Positions 46,175 to 59,818 are shown, counted from the stretch's first letter. The stretch is 64,000 bases of DNA from Vitis vinifera (GCF_030704535.1 NC_081820.1:129001-193000); one strand, 5' to 3'. The notes: generated by a model from the letters alone, not told the origin. Translations and numbers: made by a program.

Positions 46175-49100
46175 ATGTCGTCCTCCTCCATCAAAACTCC
46201 CAATGTCATCACCTGCAGAGGTAAGAACTTGCCGCATCGTTGCTTCAAAATCTCCATAATTTTTCCCGATAAATTAATGAACTTTTTGTATTCATGTTCA
46301 TAAATAAATAAATAAATAAATATATAGCTGCTGTGGGATATGGAGCTGGAGAGGCATTGGTGATAGAAGAAGTGGAAGTCAGCCCGCCACAGCCTATGGA
46401 GATTAGGATTAAAGTTGTCTCCACTTCTCTCTGCCGCAGTGATATCACCGCTTGGTCTCAGGTCAACTCATCTCCACATTTTCACCTTCTTCATTTCTAA
46501 TCCCTATTTATTTGCTTCATATTCCTTAGTTGTTAATGGCTATTAGACTTGCCATTAATTTAGTTGATAAACATTGTTGGCACATTCCCTAATAATTTAA
46601 GCCTTTGGATTTAGTGAATAGCTTGGCTCCAATTATTGGGTACATACTAATCTTAACTGACAGCTTAACATTAATATCCTTCGATCTTTATAATCAGATG
46701 AAGGATATATCGCATATACCTCCAAAATACATCAGTAATTGATAAATAACTGTATGTATAAATGTGGGTCTAACAACTTTTTCTTGTTTGTGCAGGCTCC
46801 TATATTTCCTCGGATTTTTGGTCATGAGGCCTCTGGGTCATTTCTCTATCTTTTGCCTTATTGTTTACTTATGTTCCATCAGAAAATGATAACCCCAGTT
46901 CAACTATAATTAAATTATCACTTGCTTGATTTGCACTGACAAAGTGTGTCCAATTTCTGAGTCATGTTTAAAGTATTTAATAGGTTTATGGGAATGTTAA
47001 TTTTAGACAATTCTCTTTCTCTAGTTTACAGATTTTAACAACACTATTAGTACAATATGTTGGCATTTGTCTCCAATTCCTATTTTGGTGCAGTTTAAAT
47101 GCAATTAGAATTCCCTTTTTTAGATGCAATTGGAATTCCTTTTTTCTACAGATCTTGTAATGAAGCGCCTTTTTTTTTTCTTTTTTTTTCTGGTTTATAT
47201 TGAAGGAATAGAATCCTTTATCCACCAAGGAATTGGGTTTGGAAGCTCTATATGTAGCCCATTTCACAGTAGGTATAATAAGGGTTTATAAGGTTGGTGA
47301 GGATATGGGTAGAGAAGAAAATATCCAGAAGAGCAGGGAAATATTGATTTCTTCTTTTTGAAGCTCAACTCAGGTTTGGTGTAGCTACTAGAAAGTCACT
47401 TGATAACACTCTAGACTGCAAGGAAGTATTGGTTTCTTTCAACCTCAGCTGTAAATATTAGGAGCATTTCTAGCCTTAGGATTTTGTATCAATATATATA
47501 TTGGATGTTATTTATATATGGTTATAGTGGATTATTCATACATGTATGCATTGATAAGAAAATAAACACACTTGAAATAGCTCTTGCTTATGCATATGTT
47601 CTTATTTATTTTGTTCTTTGCTCTTGGGTATTTGTATTGGTCTGGTTGAACCCAGTGCTTCAATGGTATCAAAGCTTTCACCACCATTCTCAAATAATGG
47701 TTACTAGAGCACAGTTTGGTGTTTGAGTTCCCATACACGTGCAGAAGTGAAGAGTCTGCAACAAGGATTTCAGTTGCAAATGGAGTCGATTAGTTTTTAT
47801 TGGCATGTGTTACAAGGTGAATGTACTTGATTGAAAATAAGTGCTCACATTGCACACATTGTTGGATAAAGGAGGTGAAAACACTAGTTTGAAAAATGAA
47901 TGTACATCATCTTCTTCATAGTTAGAGCAGGTACAATTGGTTTGGTAAGTGTTCCAATGAAGTGTGTGTGGTTGGCATCTTGATTGCAATACAATGGGAT
48001 TTGGTAAAGGAAGCACTTGCCTTAGTCAAGATTCAAGATTGGCCTAAGGATATTTGGCTCAGTTTTTATTCTGTCCAAATTCCCTTTGTATAGCTATTCT
48101 TATAAACAAAACTTGTTATCTAGTATACATTGTGAGCCCATATCAAAGCTATGGTTAACTTGATGTCTTGATTTCAAGTCTCTCCTGTTGTTTATTCCCC
48201 CATTTATTTATCTATAATCCATCACTATTATTGTCTCTCCACATGCAGTTATGGGGCACACATATGGGATGGTGTTAGCCCGGTGTATGATGTAGGCCCA
48301 TATCCTAACAACTTAAGTTTTTAGGAATATTGGTAGCTTAAGCTTAACAAAAGTTATTTTAGGTTTTCTTGTAGGAATAGAAACTTGCCAACTACCAACT
48401 AGGAATAATAAGCATTAGGGTTTGTGGAGATGAGAGAGAAGAAACACCCAAGTGGCCTTGAAGTATAACATCGTAATACAAAATCTACTTTTAATTTTTT
48501 TTTAAATAAAAATTTGAAAGTGAAGCATATATTGAATCTTTAATCGCATTGCAGGATTGTAGAGAGTGTGGGGGAAGGTGTGACTGAATTTGAAGAGGGG
48601 GACCATGTACTTACATTATTCACTGGAGAATGCATGACATGTAGACATTGCACCTCCGGTAAAAGCAACATGTGCCAAGTACTGGGGTTGGAAAGGAAAG
48701 GTGTAATGCACAGTGACCAGAAAACACGCTTCTCAATAAAAGGGAAGCCTATTTATCATTATTGTGCTGTTTCAAGTTTCAGCGAATATACAGTTGTGCA
48801 CTCTGGATGTGCTTTGAAAGTCAGCTCACTTGCTCCTTTGGACAAAATATGCCTTCTTAGTTGTGGAGTATCTGCAGGTAACATTGTTCTTACTATGATA
48901 TTGCCATCAAGCCATACACTGCTAAGTCCTCTATTTTCATCTTTGAAGTTGGTTTCAGGGGTTATAATATCCTTCATTCCACTACCTTGGATCCCTTACA
49001 CCAAGAGTTGAAGCTTAAAAGATTATGTTCCTGGATTTTATCCTTTCTAAAACAATCCTGGATATTTTCTTCATAAGGATTGAAGAATGTTTGATGATCT

Positions 49101-52100
49101 TGTATTTGACTGCAGAAGACTGAAAAAAAGGTTTTAAGAGATTGACTTGAACCTTCCTGTGTCATCTCATCCTTTTATGGACTCCAAAAGAGGAAAAGAG
49201 GAAAAAAGCAAAAAAAAAAAAAAAAAAAAAAAAAGGTAATACAAGGCAAACATGCCAAAAAGTGTATAAAATTAAAGGGTTCTTCCTAGCTCTACAAGCC
49301 TCATGGCACTATCCTGCACAAAGATTTGAATTTTGAGGCCAAGGTTCATAGAAGGGCCTTTCTTACCAGAAACAGGCCTCCTATGAACTTGGCACATATA
49401 TTTGAGGGTTCACATTGGGCTGATAACCATATGTGAAGCATTAATGGATCATGATTCATACTTCAACCTATAAGTCAACTCAGTGGCTTGGATAATGGGA
49501 TTCTGGTTCTGCAACATTATTATAATTGTGTGTGACCATGTTTCTTGCATATTAACTTGAACAACGTTTATTCAGTTTTATGTCTGGTTAGATCATGAGT
49601 TTTTGGTTTGGGTAAGAATATTTAACAAGTGGAATTATATTGTTAGGTCTAGGAGCAGCTTGGAAGGTTGCCAATATAACCGAAGGATCAACTGTAGTCA
49701 TTTTTGGACTTGGAACTGTTGGCCTTTCTGTAAGTACAGAGTCTTATTAACATCATTTTCTGCCTGTAACTTATGATGATAATTGGCAGTTGGCTACCTT
49801 ATCATAATTTTGATCAATCATAAGTTGTTATATGATTAGGTCGCACAAGGTGCAAAACAAAGGGGGGCATCTAGAATAATTGGTGTTGACATTAATTCTG
49901 AAAAAATGGAAAAAGGTATCACAGGTTTTTCTCTTTCATATTCTTGGATTTTATGATTGAAGCTATTAGAAATTCTTTCCATTGTTAAGGGTCTTCAACT
50001 TTTGATGCAGCCAAGGCTTTTGGAATAACAGAATTCGTAAACCCACATGACTGTAATGAGCCTGTTCAACAGGTATTTCATTTCATTTAATAAGCAATTT
50101 TTTGTCAGAAATATCAAATATTAACAACAGACCCCAAGGTGGGGCATCCTTTTGCTTTTCTTTTCTTTTCCTCTTGCTTCTAAGAAGAGGTGTAGGACAT
50201 AGGATTGGGTATTGTGGATAAGTTGTCAATGTTTCTTTTTCTCTTGTTTCTTTTTCTTCTTTTGGGTCAATATAATGCATCCAGTATTAGTGAGGGATAG
50301 ACAAAAAGAAACATTGGCACCAGCTTTGCCCTTTTCCTGGTCTTATCCCATCTGTTTTATGGGAGTCAGCACAAATTCCAGGACATTAAGAGCATAGTAT
50401 TAGATTAAAAAGCAACGTTAATAATAAATGCACAATCCATAAAGATGATGGAAGCCCTCTTCCTGGCAACCTATAGCCATAACTTCCTTTGTGTTGTTTG
50501 TCTTGTATGTTAAAGAAAACAACATGGTAGGCATATGTTGAGCGCAAATGGTGAATGTTTGTTGAAATAAAATCAATATGTGCACATGGATATATAAAAA
50601 TTTAGATGTGTAGAACTAAGATATTGCTGTTCAATATTATGAGGAAGTTTGATTTGTATAACTAAAGTATTAAAATTTCAGGTAATTAAACAGATGACTG
50701 ATGGTGGGGCAGATTACTCATTTGAATGTATAGGCGATACTGGAATGGTGACTACTGCATTACAATCATGTTGTGATGTAAGTCCTGTGACTCTCTGATC
50801 CATGTTTTTTATGTAAGGAAGCTTTACTTGTCAATGTTGACATGTGCTTTTTGTCTTTTCCTGGTTCCCTTAGGGATGGGGTTTGACTGTGACTCTGGGT
50901 GTGCCAAAAGTAAATCCAGAAATATCATCTCACTATGGATTATTTCTTTCTGGAAGAACGTTGAGAGGATCTTTATTTGGAGGATGGAGACCTAAATCTG
51001 ATCTTCATTCATTAGTAGACATGTATATGAGGAAGGTAAGAACCACAATTAATCTTACAGTGGATTTCAGCCTGAATTTTCTCACTTTATTTGTTTTTAT
51101 ACCATGTCTTGACTTCTGCCTCTCAAAGCTTCACTCCACCTACACTCACCCGATCAGTCGGACATAGCTAGAAAACCTTGGGATGCCCAGGAAATAAAGA
51201 TTATACTAAGGCCTCATTATATAGCTTTTTGCTTTTCATTTAGCTAGAAACTGAAACAATAAGCAGTCTTGGTATTATGAATGTTTCATTAAACATGAAA
51301 CAGATTCCCACATAAACAAAAAGGGGCTTTCCTAAAAGACAGCATTCTCTTTACTTCTATTTTAAGTTCTTAAAGCCAGAATAACTTTAAATCATTGAAA
51401 CACAGACAGTAGCTCTTAAAAAAATGCATTTGGCTTTCAAACAGCCAATCTAAATTGTGCCTAAATTAGAGCTAGCAAAGCCAGACCCAGAGTTTAATTT
51501 GTTTTATGGACTGTGTGAAGACCCTGTTCCTTTTTTAGCCTTTTGTATTTGTGTTTACATAATTTTGCATTCTTATTCAAGGACATGGCAGGATGAACCA
51601 ATAGGCTAATATTACTGTACCTAGATTTGATTCATGTTTGATGATATGACATGACAGTATGAGCCTTTTGCACTATGCTGGGTGGAATGCTCAATTGGAA
51701 TGGTGCAACATGTCCCATGTGAGCTAATGTATCTCTTAATCTAATTTTTGGAGCGCTCATGAGCCCCTTGGCCTAGGTCCCATTTCTTCATTGACATATA
51801 ATATTTCATATCTATTGGTATCAAAAGCTTGAAGTGTGTGAACCCATGAAAATCATTGCTGATTTACAGGAGCAATAAAAGAAAACCATGCACAGTCTGT
51901 ATTCAGTATGTTTAGGCCTTAATCCATGATAGCTAAACTCTCTTCAAACCCAAAGCTGACAAAGCAGCAAAATAAGTAGAAACTTGAGTACAATTTACCA
52001 AGGAAAAGCATAATTCTTAATGCTACTTCTCCCAAAGGAAAGGCTTAATCTTAATGCCTCTTCTGAGAAATTTGAAGGTGATATGCATTGTGTTCTGCTG

Positions 52101-52307
52101 TAGTTTAACTAGCCAGATAGATGATTGATCATTCCTCATATAAATCCTATCAGTGGATAACATGCTTATTTTTACATTTTCTAAATGCAGGAAATCCAGA
52201 TTGACGAATTCATCACTCATAATTTGCCTTTTGAGGATATTAACAAAGCTTTTGATCTCATGATGGAGGGGAAGTGTTTGCGTTGTGTTATCCACATGCC
52301 AAAGTAG
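46175..52307 (+). CDS. Zinc alcohol dehydrogenase-like protein, ten exons
   Basis: Exons: 46175-46220, 46328-46461, 46796-46836, 48555-48877, 49647-49729, 49840-49915, 50011-50072, 50682-50777, 50874-51035, 52191-52307; 379 residues, phases agree, all GT-AG. It is a medium-chain dehydrogenase/reductase that oxidises alcohols or reduces aldehydes with NAD in the cytosol. Catalytic-zinc ligands are Cys51 (SLCRSD), His70 (GHE) and Cys177 (SCGVSAG); the structural zinc site is Cys100, 103, 106 and 114. The Rossmann loop is GLGTVG (202-207) with Asp226 (GVDIN) favouring NAD. It fits the plant ADH-like group (sometimes called ADH-like 1-7) better than classical ADH1. The substrate is unknown. Intron 3 (1.7 kb) holds a possible copia LTR. 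Confidence 0.92.
47093..47145. repeat. About 25-bp tandem duplication in ADH-like intron 3
   Basis: TAAATGCAATTAGAATTCCC followed by a T-run is followed by TAGATGCAATTGGAATTCC and another T-run. Confidence 0.65.
47290..47675 (+). mobile_element. Possible Ty1/copia LTR relic with primer-binding-like site in ADH-like intron 3
   Basis: TGGTATCAAAGCTTT at 47664-47678 resembles the initiator-Met tRNA primer-binding site of plant copia elements (TGGTATCAGAGC). It follows a 350-base stretch that could be an LTR. No internal genes or second LTR are seen. It looks like an old, incomplete fossil. Confidence 0.4.
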
Positions 52308-53360
52308 TTTTTCATTTTTTTGGAGCCTCTTAAAAACTGACGAAGAACTATTAATTTTTCCTGGGTTATGAGTTTATATTTGAGCATTCCTTAGTTTTTG
52401 ATTGTTTGAATGGGAAGGTGGTGTTCGTGGAGGATTATTGAAGTTTATAATGCTACCATTTTTGTTATACTTTCTGCTTGCAAGCCACACTCAGTTTAGT
52501 AGATTGCTGAGGCATGACCTCACAACGAGCTCCAAAATGTGATGGAGCTTACCTCATTTGTCTCATCTTCACTGTTAATCTCACTGCCAACTCTCAATGA
52601 GGCAAGTAATTGGAAGCTCTAATGGTTATGTCCCAGTGTACATTTCCTCCTGATAATCCAATTACACCATTGAATCTCTCTTGAGAAGTTGATAATTGCA
52701 TTAGCACACATGCTGATATATCATGAATATGCTTGCTATTTAGTACAGGCTATACATTTGAAATGCCAATCCTCTCTACAATAATTTGCAGATCATCTAG
52801 GTCTGAGTCATGTTTAAGAATTTTCCTTTTTTAATATCTTACTAATGAGCATTGATGTTGATTCATGTTTTGCAATCCTATTCACATTTCTTGATAGTAA
52901 TTGCTTGCACAATTCTCATTGCAACCCCCAGTGCCAGGTATCAATGACCAAATGTATGTGGAAAGTCATTTTTCGTTGACAACTGGGATTTGATTTGAGG
53001 GCTTGCATTTGGCAAATATATGTCAAACATTAAAGATTTGGCAGGGATCAGGGTACTATGGTGTCTTAGCTGAACTACCACCCATTTACAAAAGATCCCC
53101 TTTGGCGCTCTTAGCTGAACTACCACCCATTTACTTTGCCTTGCATGTATAGTTATTAGGTGAGGAAGGTGAGACCTTTAGCTTTAGGGACAAATCAAAC
53201 CCATAAAAAAGTCAAAACAAGTGAACTCGCTTCTATCTATATAATGCCATCAACACATTACCAAAGCCTTTTAGATGAAGTTCACTCCATTCCAAAATTG
53301 AGAAAAGGTGCTACAACTGCGTTCCATTGCATAAGAGTCACTGCAGGTATAGACATGCTA
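52308..53360. other. Intergenic region upstream of the LEA-2 gene
   Basis: The left part is 3' UTR of the ADH-like gene. A direct repeat of about 23 bases (CTTAGCTGAACTACCACCCA) occurs near 53067 and 53110. CACTGCAGGTATAG near 53340 could be a 3' splice site of a leader intron just before the next ATG. No other gene is seen. Confidence 0.5.
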
Positions 53361-54110
53361 ATGGCGGATCATCAGAAAATTCATCCGGTTGTGGACCCAG
53401 AAGCACCGCCAACAGAGCCTCTAGTCCCTCGTGGCTCATTTAGATCAGAAAAAGGTGACCCATTTCAGCATCCTCCAGATCCTCCATTGCAGCGTACCAT
53501 TCCAGTCATCCACTCAAAACCACCAAAGAGAAGCTGCTGCTGCAAATGCATGTGTTGGACAATCAGCCTCCTTGTCCTGCTGTTGGTTATTGTTGGAGCC
53601 ATAGCTGGTGTTCTTTACCTTGTCTTCCAGCCAAAACTTCCCAAGTATTCAGTTGATAGCCTGAGAATAACAGACTTCCAACTCAACTATGACATGACCC
53701 TGTATGCTAAATTCGACATGAAGATCAAGGCCAATAACCCAAACAAGAAAATTGGTATTTACTACGAGAAAGGGGGTAAACTGAGTGTTTGGTATACAAA
53801 CACCAAGCTGTGTCATGGGTCACTGCCAAAATTCTACCAGGGCCACCAGAACACCACTGTGCTCAACGTGGTATTAACCGGGCAAACACAATATGGGAGC
53901 ACTTTGATGACAGCATTGCAGGAGCAACAACAGAAGAGACGCATACCCTTGGATCTTAAGGTTGATGTGCCAGTGGCAATCAAGCTGGGAAAGTTGAAGT
54001 TGAAGAAAGTGCGATTCTTGGTAGAATGCTTGTTGGTGGTAGATAGCTTAAGTGCTAATAACCTGATCAGCATCAGAGCAAGTGACTGTAGGTTTAGACT
54101 GAAACTCTAG
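53361..54110 (+). CDS. NDR1/HIN1-like (LEA-2) membrane protein
   Basis: A single exon encodes 249 residues. A Pro-rich N-terminal cytosolic region is followed by a Cys cluster (CCCKCMCW, 59-66), one transmembrane helix (about 66-90, LLVLLLVIVGAIAGVLYLV) and an LEA-2 domain (about 120-225) with YAKFDMKIKANNPNKKIGIYY and YQGHQNTTVLNV. This layout is that of NHL proteins at the plasma membrane, some linked to defence and stress. The frame is open upstream to 53160, but the sequence there is unlike the family; MADHQKIHPV at 53361 matches the usual start. A polyadenylation signal AATAAA lies at 54218. Confidence 0.92.
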   Translation: MADHQKIHPVVDPEAPPTEPLVPRGSFRSEKGDPFQHPPDPPLQRTIPVIHSKPPKRSCCCKCMCWTISLLVLLLVIVGAIAGVLYLVFQPKLPKYSVDSLRITDFQLNYDMTLYAKFDMKIKANNPNKKIGIYYEKGGKLSVWYTNTKLCHGSLPKFYQGHQNTTVLNVVLTGQTQYGSTLMTALQEQQQKRRIPLDLKVDVPVAIKLGKLKLKKVRFLVECLLVVDSLSANNLISIRASDCRFRLKL

Positions 54111-54217
54111 ATCTATCTCACTATACTCCCATTCTTTAGATGGAAGCTCTGTTCTTTATCGTAGCTTGCACTGCCTCCTAAGCTTGTGTAGACATCAAAT
54201 TTCTTTTCCTGTATGAG

Positions 54218-54223
54218 AATAAA
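54218..54223 (+). terminator. Polyadenylation signal of the LEA-2 gene
   Basis: AATAAA lies 108 bases after the stop. The next gene is convergent, with its stop at 54534. Confidence 0.6.
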
Positions 54224-54533
54224 GTTAAATATTGTAGCAAAACAGAATTGCAGTATATGCAACATACCTTTTCTATACCAAAGATGGGTCAACAACCCGT
54301 GGTAGCTTTAAGGCTTTTTAGGTAAAGCCGAAAGAAGAGGGAAACAGGTCATAATAGCTCAAACCCTTTACACAAGGCTAACCTGCTCAGCAAAATCGTG
54401 AACAGCCAAGGATGGTTTAACAACTTATCTGCAAATGCAAAACCGACAATTGACTGCCAATTTGACTATCAAATGCTTCTATTGACAATAGGGGCTCTCC
54501 ATGAAAGCATGTGTTGTTTGTACATATAAGTCA

Positions 54534-57500
54534 CTAATTGCCAGTTAAAGCCCGTGGTCTATGCTCAATGGTAAACAGAGACATCCCAGTCTGCGAAATG
54601 GCTCTCACAAATGCCATGTTTGCTGTTAAAGTTGGGGCATGCCAGTAATCTCCAGTGCCAAAAACAACCTTGTTCTTCAATGCTAGCTTTCTTGTGGTCG
54701 GGAGGCCCATCATGCGTGCTGAAGGACTATCAGGCACAACCCTGTTCAATTCTCAAGTCTATTAGTGCAGGAAAATAAGAATATTATCCATTTATCATGA
54801 ACTAGAGCATATGCAATTCAAGAACAAATGTTAGCAAGCGGGTGGGAAATCATAGTTTTATGGTTGAATTTAAAAAAAAAAAATGAAACAAAAAATCGAA
54901 TTCCAGTTTAAATTATAAAATGCACTCAAAATGGAAATATTATAGAAATTCCAATTTTAATTATCAAAAATATGTTTAAACATGGTTTCCAATATTGCTT
55001 GTAAGAAAACCCAAGTCCACTGATGACGATCTTAGGAAGGTTCCATCTGAATTCCTAGGATGAAATAATTCACTCTTATTACAATGAGATCCAAGCACAT
55101 CCATTTGAGTTTCTGGTAATGCTAGGATTCAAATCTACTTACTATTAGCCTAAAGGGCAAGGTGATAGGTTGATCCATGATGATATTGAGAACTTAGACT
55201 TGGGGGAATTCAGTGTTTAGGTCATCAATTCATCAAACAGGATATAGCTTCTGTAAATCAACTGACATCTGGCCGTACAAGGAGACCTCACTGTTACACC
55301 ATATCAAACCCAACCAGAACCTATCAAACACAAAAGTAATAAACCCTTTTTTGTCGAGAAACCAATTAAAATACTAAACCAGACTGAAATGTTTAGAAAC
55401 ACTACAATGACTTGTTCATTACAAGAATGCTTCTAGAACACATGCAAAAAATTACAAGCCTTAAAAGAAAATTGTATACTACCTTTATTCATTATGACTA
55501 GGGGCTTAATCCATGATAAAGAAATCCTAATTTTGACCTCTAACCTAGCATTAAGCAGAAAAATGAATAGAAAGCTTGAGTGGCACACTGAGAAGGTCAA
55601 CCATAAGGTTGTGATGGCAACACAAAACCAGAAGCTCAAAAAGACACCTCCACATCCTTTGTTCTGGATCCTTGGCACTAATACCAAATTGCAACTCTAT
55701 CAAACAAAAGCTCACAACATGATTAATAGCCTTATGTACCACATTTCCATGTATGGCAATACCTGGTAGGAAGAGAAATAATAGTCAAAAACATCCATGA
55801 ATATCTATAGAAACTTGAAGAATATAACTGTCACTCTCAAAGAAAAATATCCAGACATTATTGACAAACACCCCCTCTGATAAGTTCTGACAAGACATAA
55901 AAACAATCGTGCCTGGAAGCATCATATCCAAAAAGCGCATACAACTCATACTTCAGTTGACCTCTGGCATTGCTGCAAATGAGACATGATATCCTCATCA
56001 TGAAACAAGTAATCCTCCATCCATCACAGTTGCTTCAAACTTATAATAATAACAACCTTCTTAATCAGCTTGACCCTACATAAGATTCCTTTTTTCTTTT
56101 TCTTTTTTATAGGCTTGGTTTTTTTCCATTTTTTAGTAGGCTTTTTCTCTACCCACATGAGTTACATTCCAGGCTCCCTGCATCATTTTTAGGAGCACCT
56201 TCAATATCTAAAAAGATCTCTCCTGCACGTAAACTTCACTCATAATTTCTGTCCCGAAGCTCATCCAAACACTGTTACCTATTCTTCTTCTGATGCATGA
56301 AATCTCTATAAAAATCCAGTTGTGACCATTCCTCACATTCTAATGCACCCTCAAAAGCAGAGTGATTAATTTCTTTAACTTAAAAGCCCACAGTCAATGA
56401 TGGAGAGCCCAAAATAGGGATTTACCCAATTATCATCCAGTAACCTTAATAAACAACTACAGTGAACCCATAAATTAGAGAATTTGAACGCCATAGAACA
56501 AGATGACATGACATTTAGTAAAACTGGTAGAACAGTATAACCTCACTTAAGACTCTGCTAGTTGTCCATCATACGCAAGCATGTGTTCAATTTAAGATAA
56601 GAAAGAAAACGTATAAATAGCCAAAGTTTCTATCCAAAAATCATATAACAAGTGGATCAAACCTGTAAAACATAAGCAAAGTCTCAACTGTTAATAATAG
56701 CAAAATCATAATCCCTTGATACAACCAAGTATATATAGTATTTTATAAATGAATATTACTTTCTGTGAAACCAATGAAAGTACAAAGAATCAATGTCCAT
56801 GATCAAGGGGGTAAAAGAAACCTACAAAAGACTCAAGGGATCTTGCCATAATGTATCCCAGCTGATGATCTAGGGGGTAAAAGCAAGGTGCCTCTTGTCA
56901 AGGACATGTGTGAAATACCACTTGAAAGTTGCCTTTTCCCAAGACAAGTAGTCTTGTCAGAGGAGAGTACCTCAAGATGACAGTAGGGGTAAGGACAGGA
57001 CTGTCTAAGCAAAAAATAGGTTGTTGGACCTTCAAGAATATGGTTATCACCGACAATGACATGAATACTAATGTGCATGTAGATTAAGAATCAAACATTC
57101 TCCGGTGATATGCATTTCATAATCATATGGACTCTGATTGCTCTCAAAATTATTGCAGACCAAACAAAATTGTTCAAAAAAGGAACTAAACAGTTGAACA
57201 AACTCACATGAGGCACTTCAGTAATTGATCAGCTCTCAACTTTTCATTGGGCCCTCCACACATTGATACCAGCTCTTTGAACTCTGAATGAACAGTTTCA
57301 CATATGATACCTCTTTTTCCAGATGTTAACCCAGACAGTTCCACATGTATTGGATTCTGAATTTCCGACAACACCTGACAAGAGATCAAGACAAGCTTTA
57401 TTCCAACTGCATATGGATTCTAGGGGTGTTGCATCCGAGATAACAGAGAACATGGTTGAGAAGTACACTAATCATTCATGAATGATAAAAGAAGTGTCCT

Positions 57501-59071
57501 GTGGCACCCTGAAAACACAGAGATCAACTGGAGAGGGAAAAAGAAATGGTCTATACTCTCAGACTCTCAGTTAACCAATGCCTGTCCAACTTGTCTATTT
57601 TTTATTCTTTTTCAACAGAAATTTTGCCTCATCCAACTACCCACCCAACAACAAACGAATGAACAAGAATGGCTTAGGTCATCATTAGCGCCAAATAATT
57701 GGAGAACCCACAAAAGGTACTCAAGGTGGCTTACTTGGGCAAAATTTAAAAAATGTTTATGCTTTGTAATCATGACATAGAAGAAATTATTTCTTACCTG
57801 TGCAATAACAAATTTATAGTTGCCCTTAAAGCGCAGCCTCATTTCAGTCTCTGGTGCAGCCAGAAGTTTCTCAGTACCACCATTACTGATTCCCGATACA
57901 ACAGCAATCAAAGCAGTTGTGTCAAAATTGATCAGATCATCTTGACCTAAAAGGGTCTCCACTCCTTCTGCATGCAAGCAGCAAAATTTCATTCCCAAAA
58001 TGAGAGAAGAGAAAGAAGCACCCAAGCTTATATCAATGTGCTTCTCAGGGATCTGTGTTCCAACAGCATCTGGGGGTGAGTCCTTGACGTCATAGACTAA
58101 TACAGAGGGGCTGACATGATCAACCTTTATTTCAAGGATGCATGCCCCTCGATATGATCTGGCAAATACATTTATCCACTCACTTTCTGGTTCCTCCAAA
58201 AAATCAAAACTACAATCAGGAAACTCTACTGCACACTCATAGGCCCCAAATTCACCTTGAAGCTTCTCACAAATACATTGGTCAAGACCATTAGAGAAGA
58301 AAAGAATTACAGATGAAGGCTTCAATGTGAGTGAGGATCGGGCTGCATCAAGGACTTGTTGGATTCGGGTTCTTAACCCCTTATTACCAGAACACTCATC
58401 CCAAGAAACATACTTCGGATTCCTATCAGACACAATAAACCAAACTGGGTTTCTATTGAGAGTGCACACTATATCAAGATAGACACCCTTTGCAGCACCA
58501 CAATCACTTTTCTCACCATTTCCAATTGTGGGTGATAGGGGAAACAGCTTGCAGACCCGCGACACTCCGGTGATGAAAGGCTGCTCAAGAATGTGAACCA
58601 CAGCCTCCAAATGACTAATGTTGACACTGCCACAATTGCACTACATTAATGTTTCCTCATTCATTCAACAACCCTCCATTTCTTCTCTCAAGTACACAAA
58701 GCAAATATAGATAAAATTCCAAAGCACCCATACCTCACATAGACAATCTCAAAAGCCAGAACTATAGCAAATCCAGAACATAAAAGATAAAAAGAAACAA
58801 AAAGCAAATATCGAGAAAATTCCAAGCACCCATGCGACACAGAGACTCAAAAGCCAAAACCCATATAGGGCAAATGAAAATTGTAAAGTTACCTGAGGGG
58901 GAGGGATTGGTGGAGATGAGTAGAGGAGAGGAAATTAAGCTCAGAGCTGGCCAATTTGAGGAGAGTGCCCTTGCAGGAAGCTGTGATTTTGGAGGTATCC
59001 AGCCTTTCTACTCTCTCCATCACCCTTGTGCATCTCTTCTTCGCTTCTTCAATCAACTCCATCTCTTCCAT
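54534..59071 (-). CDS. DUF1308 protein (C7orf25/UPF0415-like), four exons
   Basis: Right to left, exons are 59071-58893, 58626-57798, 57374-57208 and 54741-54534; 460 residues, phases agree. The N-terminus (MEEMELIEEAKKRC through KGTLLKLASSELNFLSS) and the join SLPLSVNISHLEAVVHILEQ match plant and animal DUF1308 proteins, as do GVYLDIVCTLNRNPVWFIVSDRNP, NFDTTALIAVVSGISNG and the C-terminal part VVFGTGDYWHAPTLTAN. The last region resembles a nuclease-like fold (PIN-like has been suggested for the family); no function is established. An ATG 42 bases further upstream (59113) is in frame, but conservation favours 59071. Intron 3 is 2.5 kb with no recognisable element. It converges on the LEA-2 gene. 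Confidence 0.9.
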
Positions 59072-59818
59072 CCCTCCTATATTTCCACACTTGCTTTCAA
59101 CCCAATCACACACCCTCCCTGCTCATGCCCACGAATCCAAAACTAATCAATTTTCTCTATTCATTCTCTCATAAATTTTGTATTCCTTTACGCCCATTTC
59201 AAGTTTTTTTTTTTTTTTTTTTTTTCAATTTTCAAATATGGGGTGGAAATAAAAATTTTGTGTTTAATTTTATCTTTAAAAAGCCATTAAATTTTATTGG
59301 CCTTTTGGCTTTTACTGAATATATTAAATTTAATAAACTTTTATATATGTGCATTAAAAGAACTTTTATATAAATCATTTAAAATATATATATATATATA
59401 GTTATATTCAAATAAAATTTAAAATTTTAGATTTCAATCAACTTATAGACTAATTTAAGAAAATGTGTCACCGTCATTCCTTTAAATATGAAAAATATAA
59501 TAAAAAATATTTGAATTTTAAATATTTTTTCTTAATTCTTTATATATAGAAGAATCATCCTCTGCCCTCTTTCCTCTAGTTTTTTCATTCTACTTTCCTA
59601 GTAAAAACCCTAAGGCGAGGGCTTGGTTAATTCATCGTTGTAAGGCAGGTTAGTTTGTGAAAATCTTTCAATCTCTCTTTAATAATTAATAATTCATAAG
59701 TTTAGGGTTTTTTGGGCCTAAATCCAATTTCAATTCCTAGTTACAATGTAGAATTCGATCATTGATTTCATTCGGAAAGAATTCAATTTTATGCTTGTGT
59801 TTGGTGTAGGTGAAAGTG
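59072..59818. other. Bidirectional intergenic region
   Basis: About 750 bases separate the divergent DUF1308 (-) and CWF18 (+) start codons. It holds a poly(T) run near 59204-59226, AT-rich DNA and, before the right-hand gene, a CT-rich leader (near 59565-59640) and GGTGTAGG just upstream of the ATG, which may be a leader-intron 3' splice site (TTTGGTGTAG). Confidence 0.45.

Noticed and set aside
49209-49236. Long poly(A) run in ADH-like intron 4 as a LINE tail
   Set aside because: The bases before it are a GA-rich stretch without the ACTTATC/ACCTATC motif, and no flanking duplication is visible.
53160-53360. N-terminal extension of the LEA-2 protein
   Set aside because: The frame is open but begins at GTG, and the residues do not resemble the family; MADHQKIHPV at 53361 matches the usual start.
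59072-59113. Upstream in-frame ATG for the DUF1308 protein
   Set aside because: The extra 14 residues are not expected in the family; MEEMELIEEA fits better, though use of the upstream ATG cannot be excluded.
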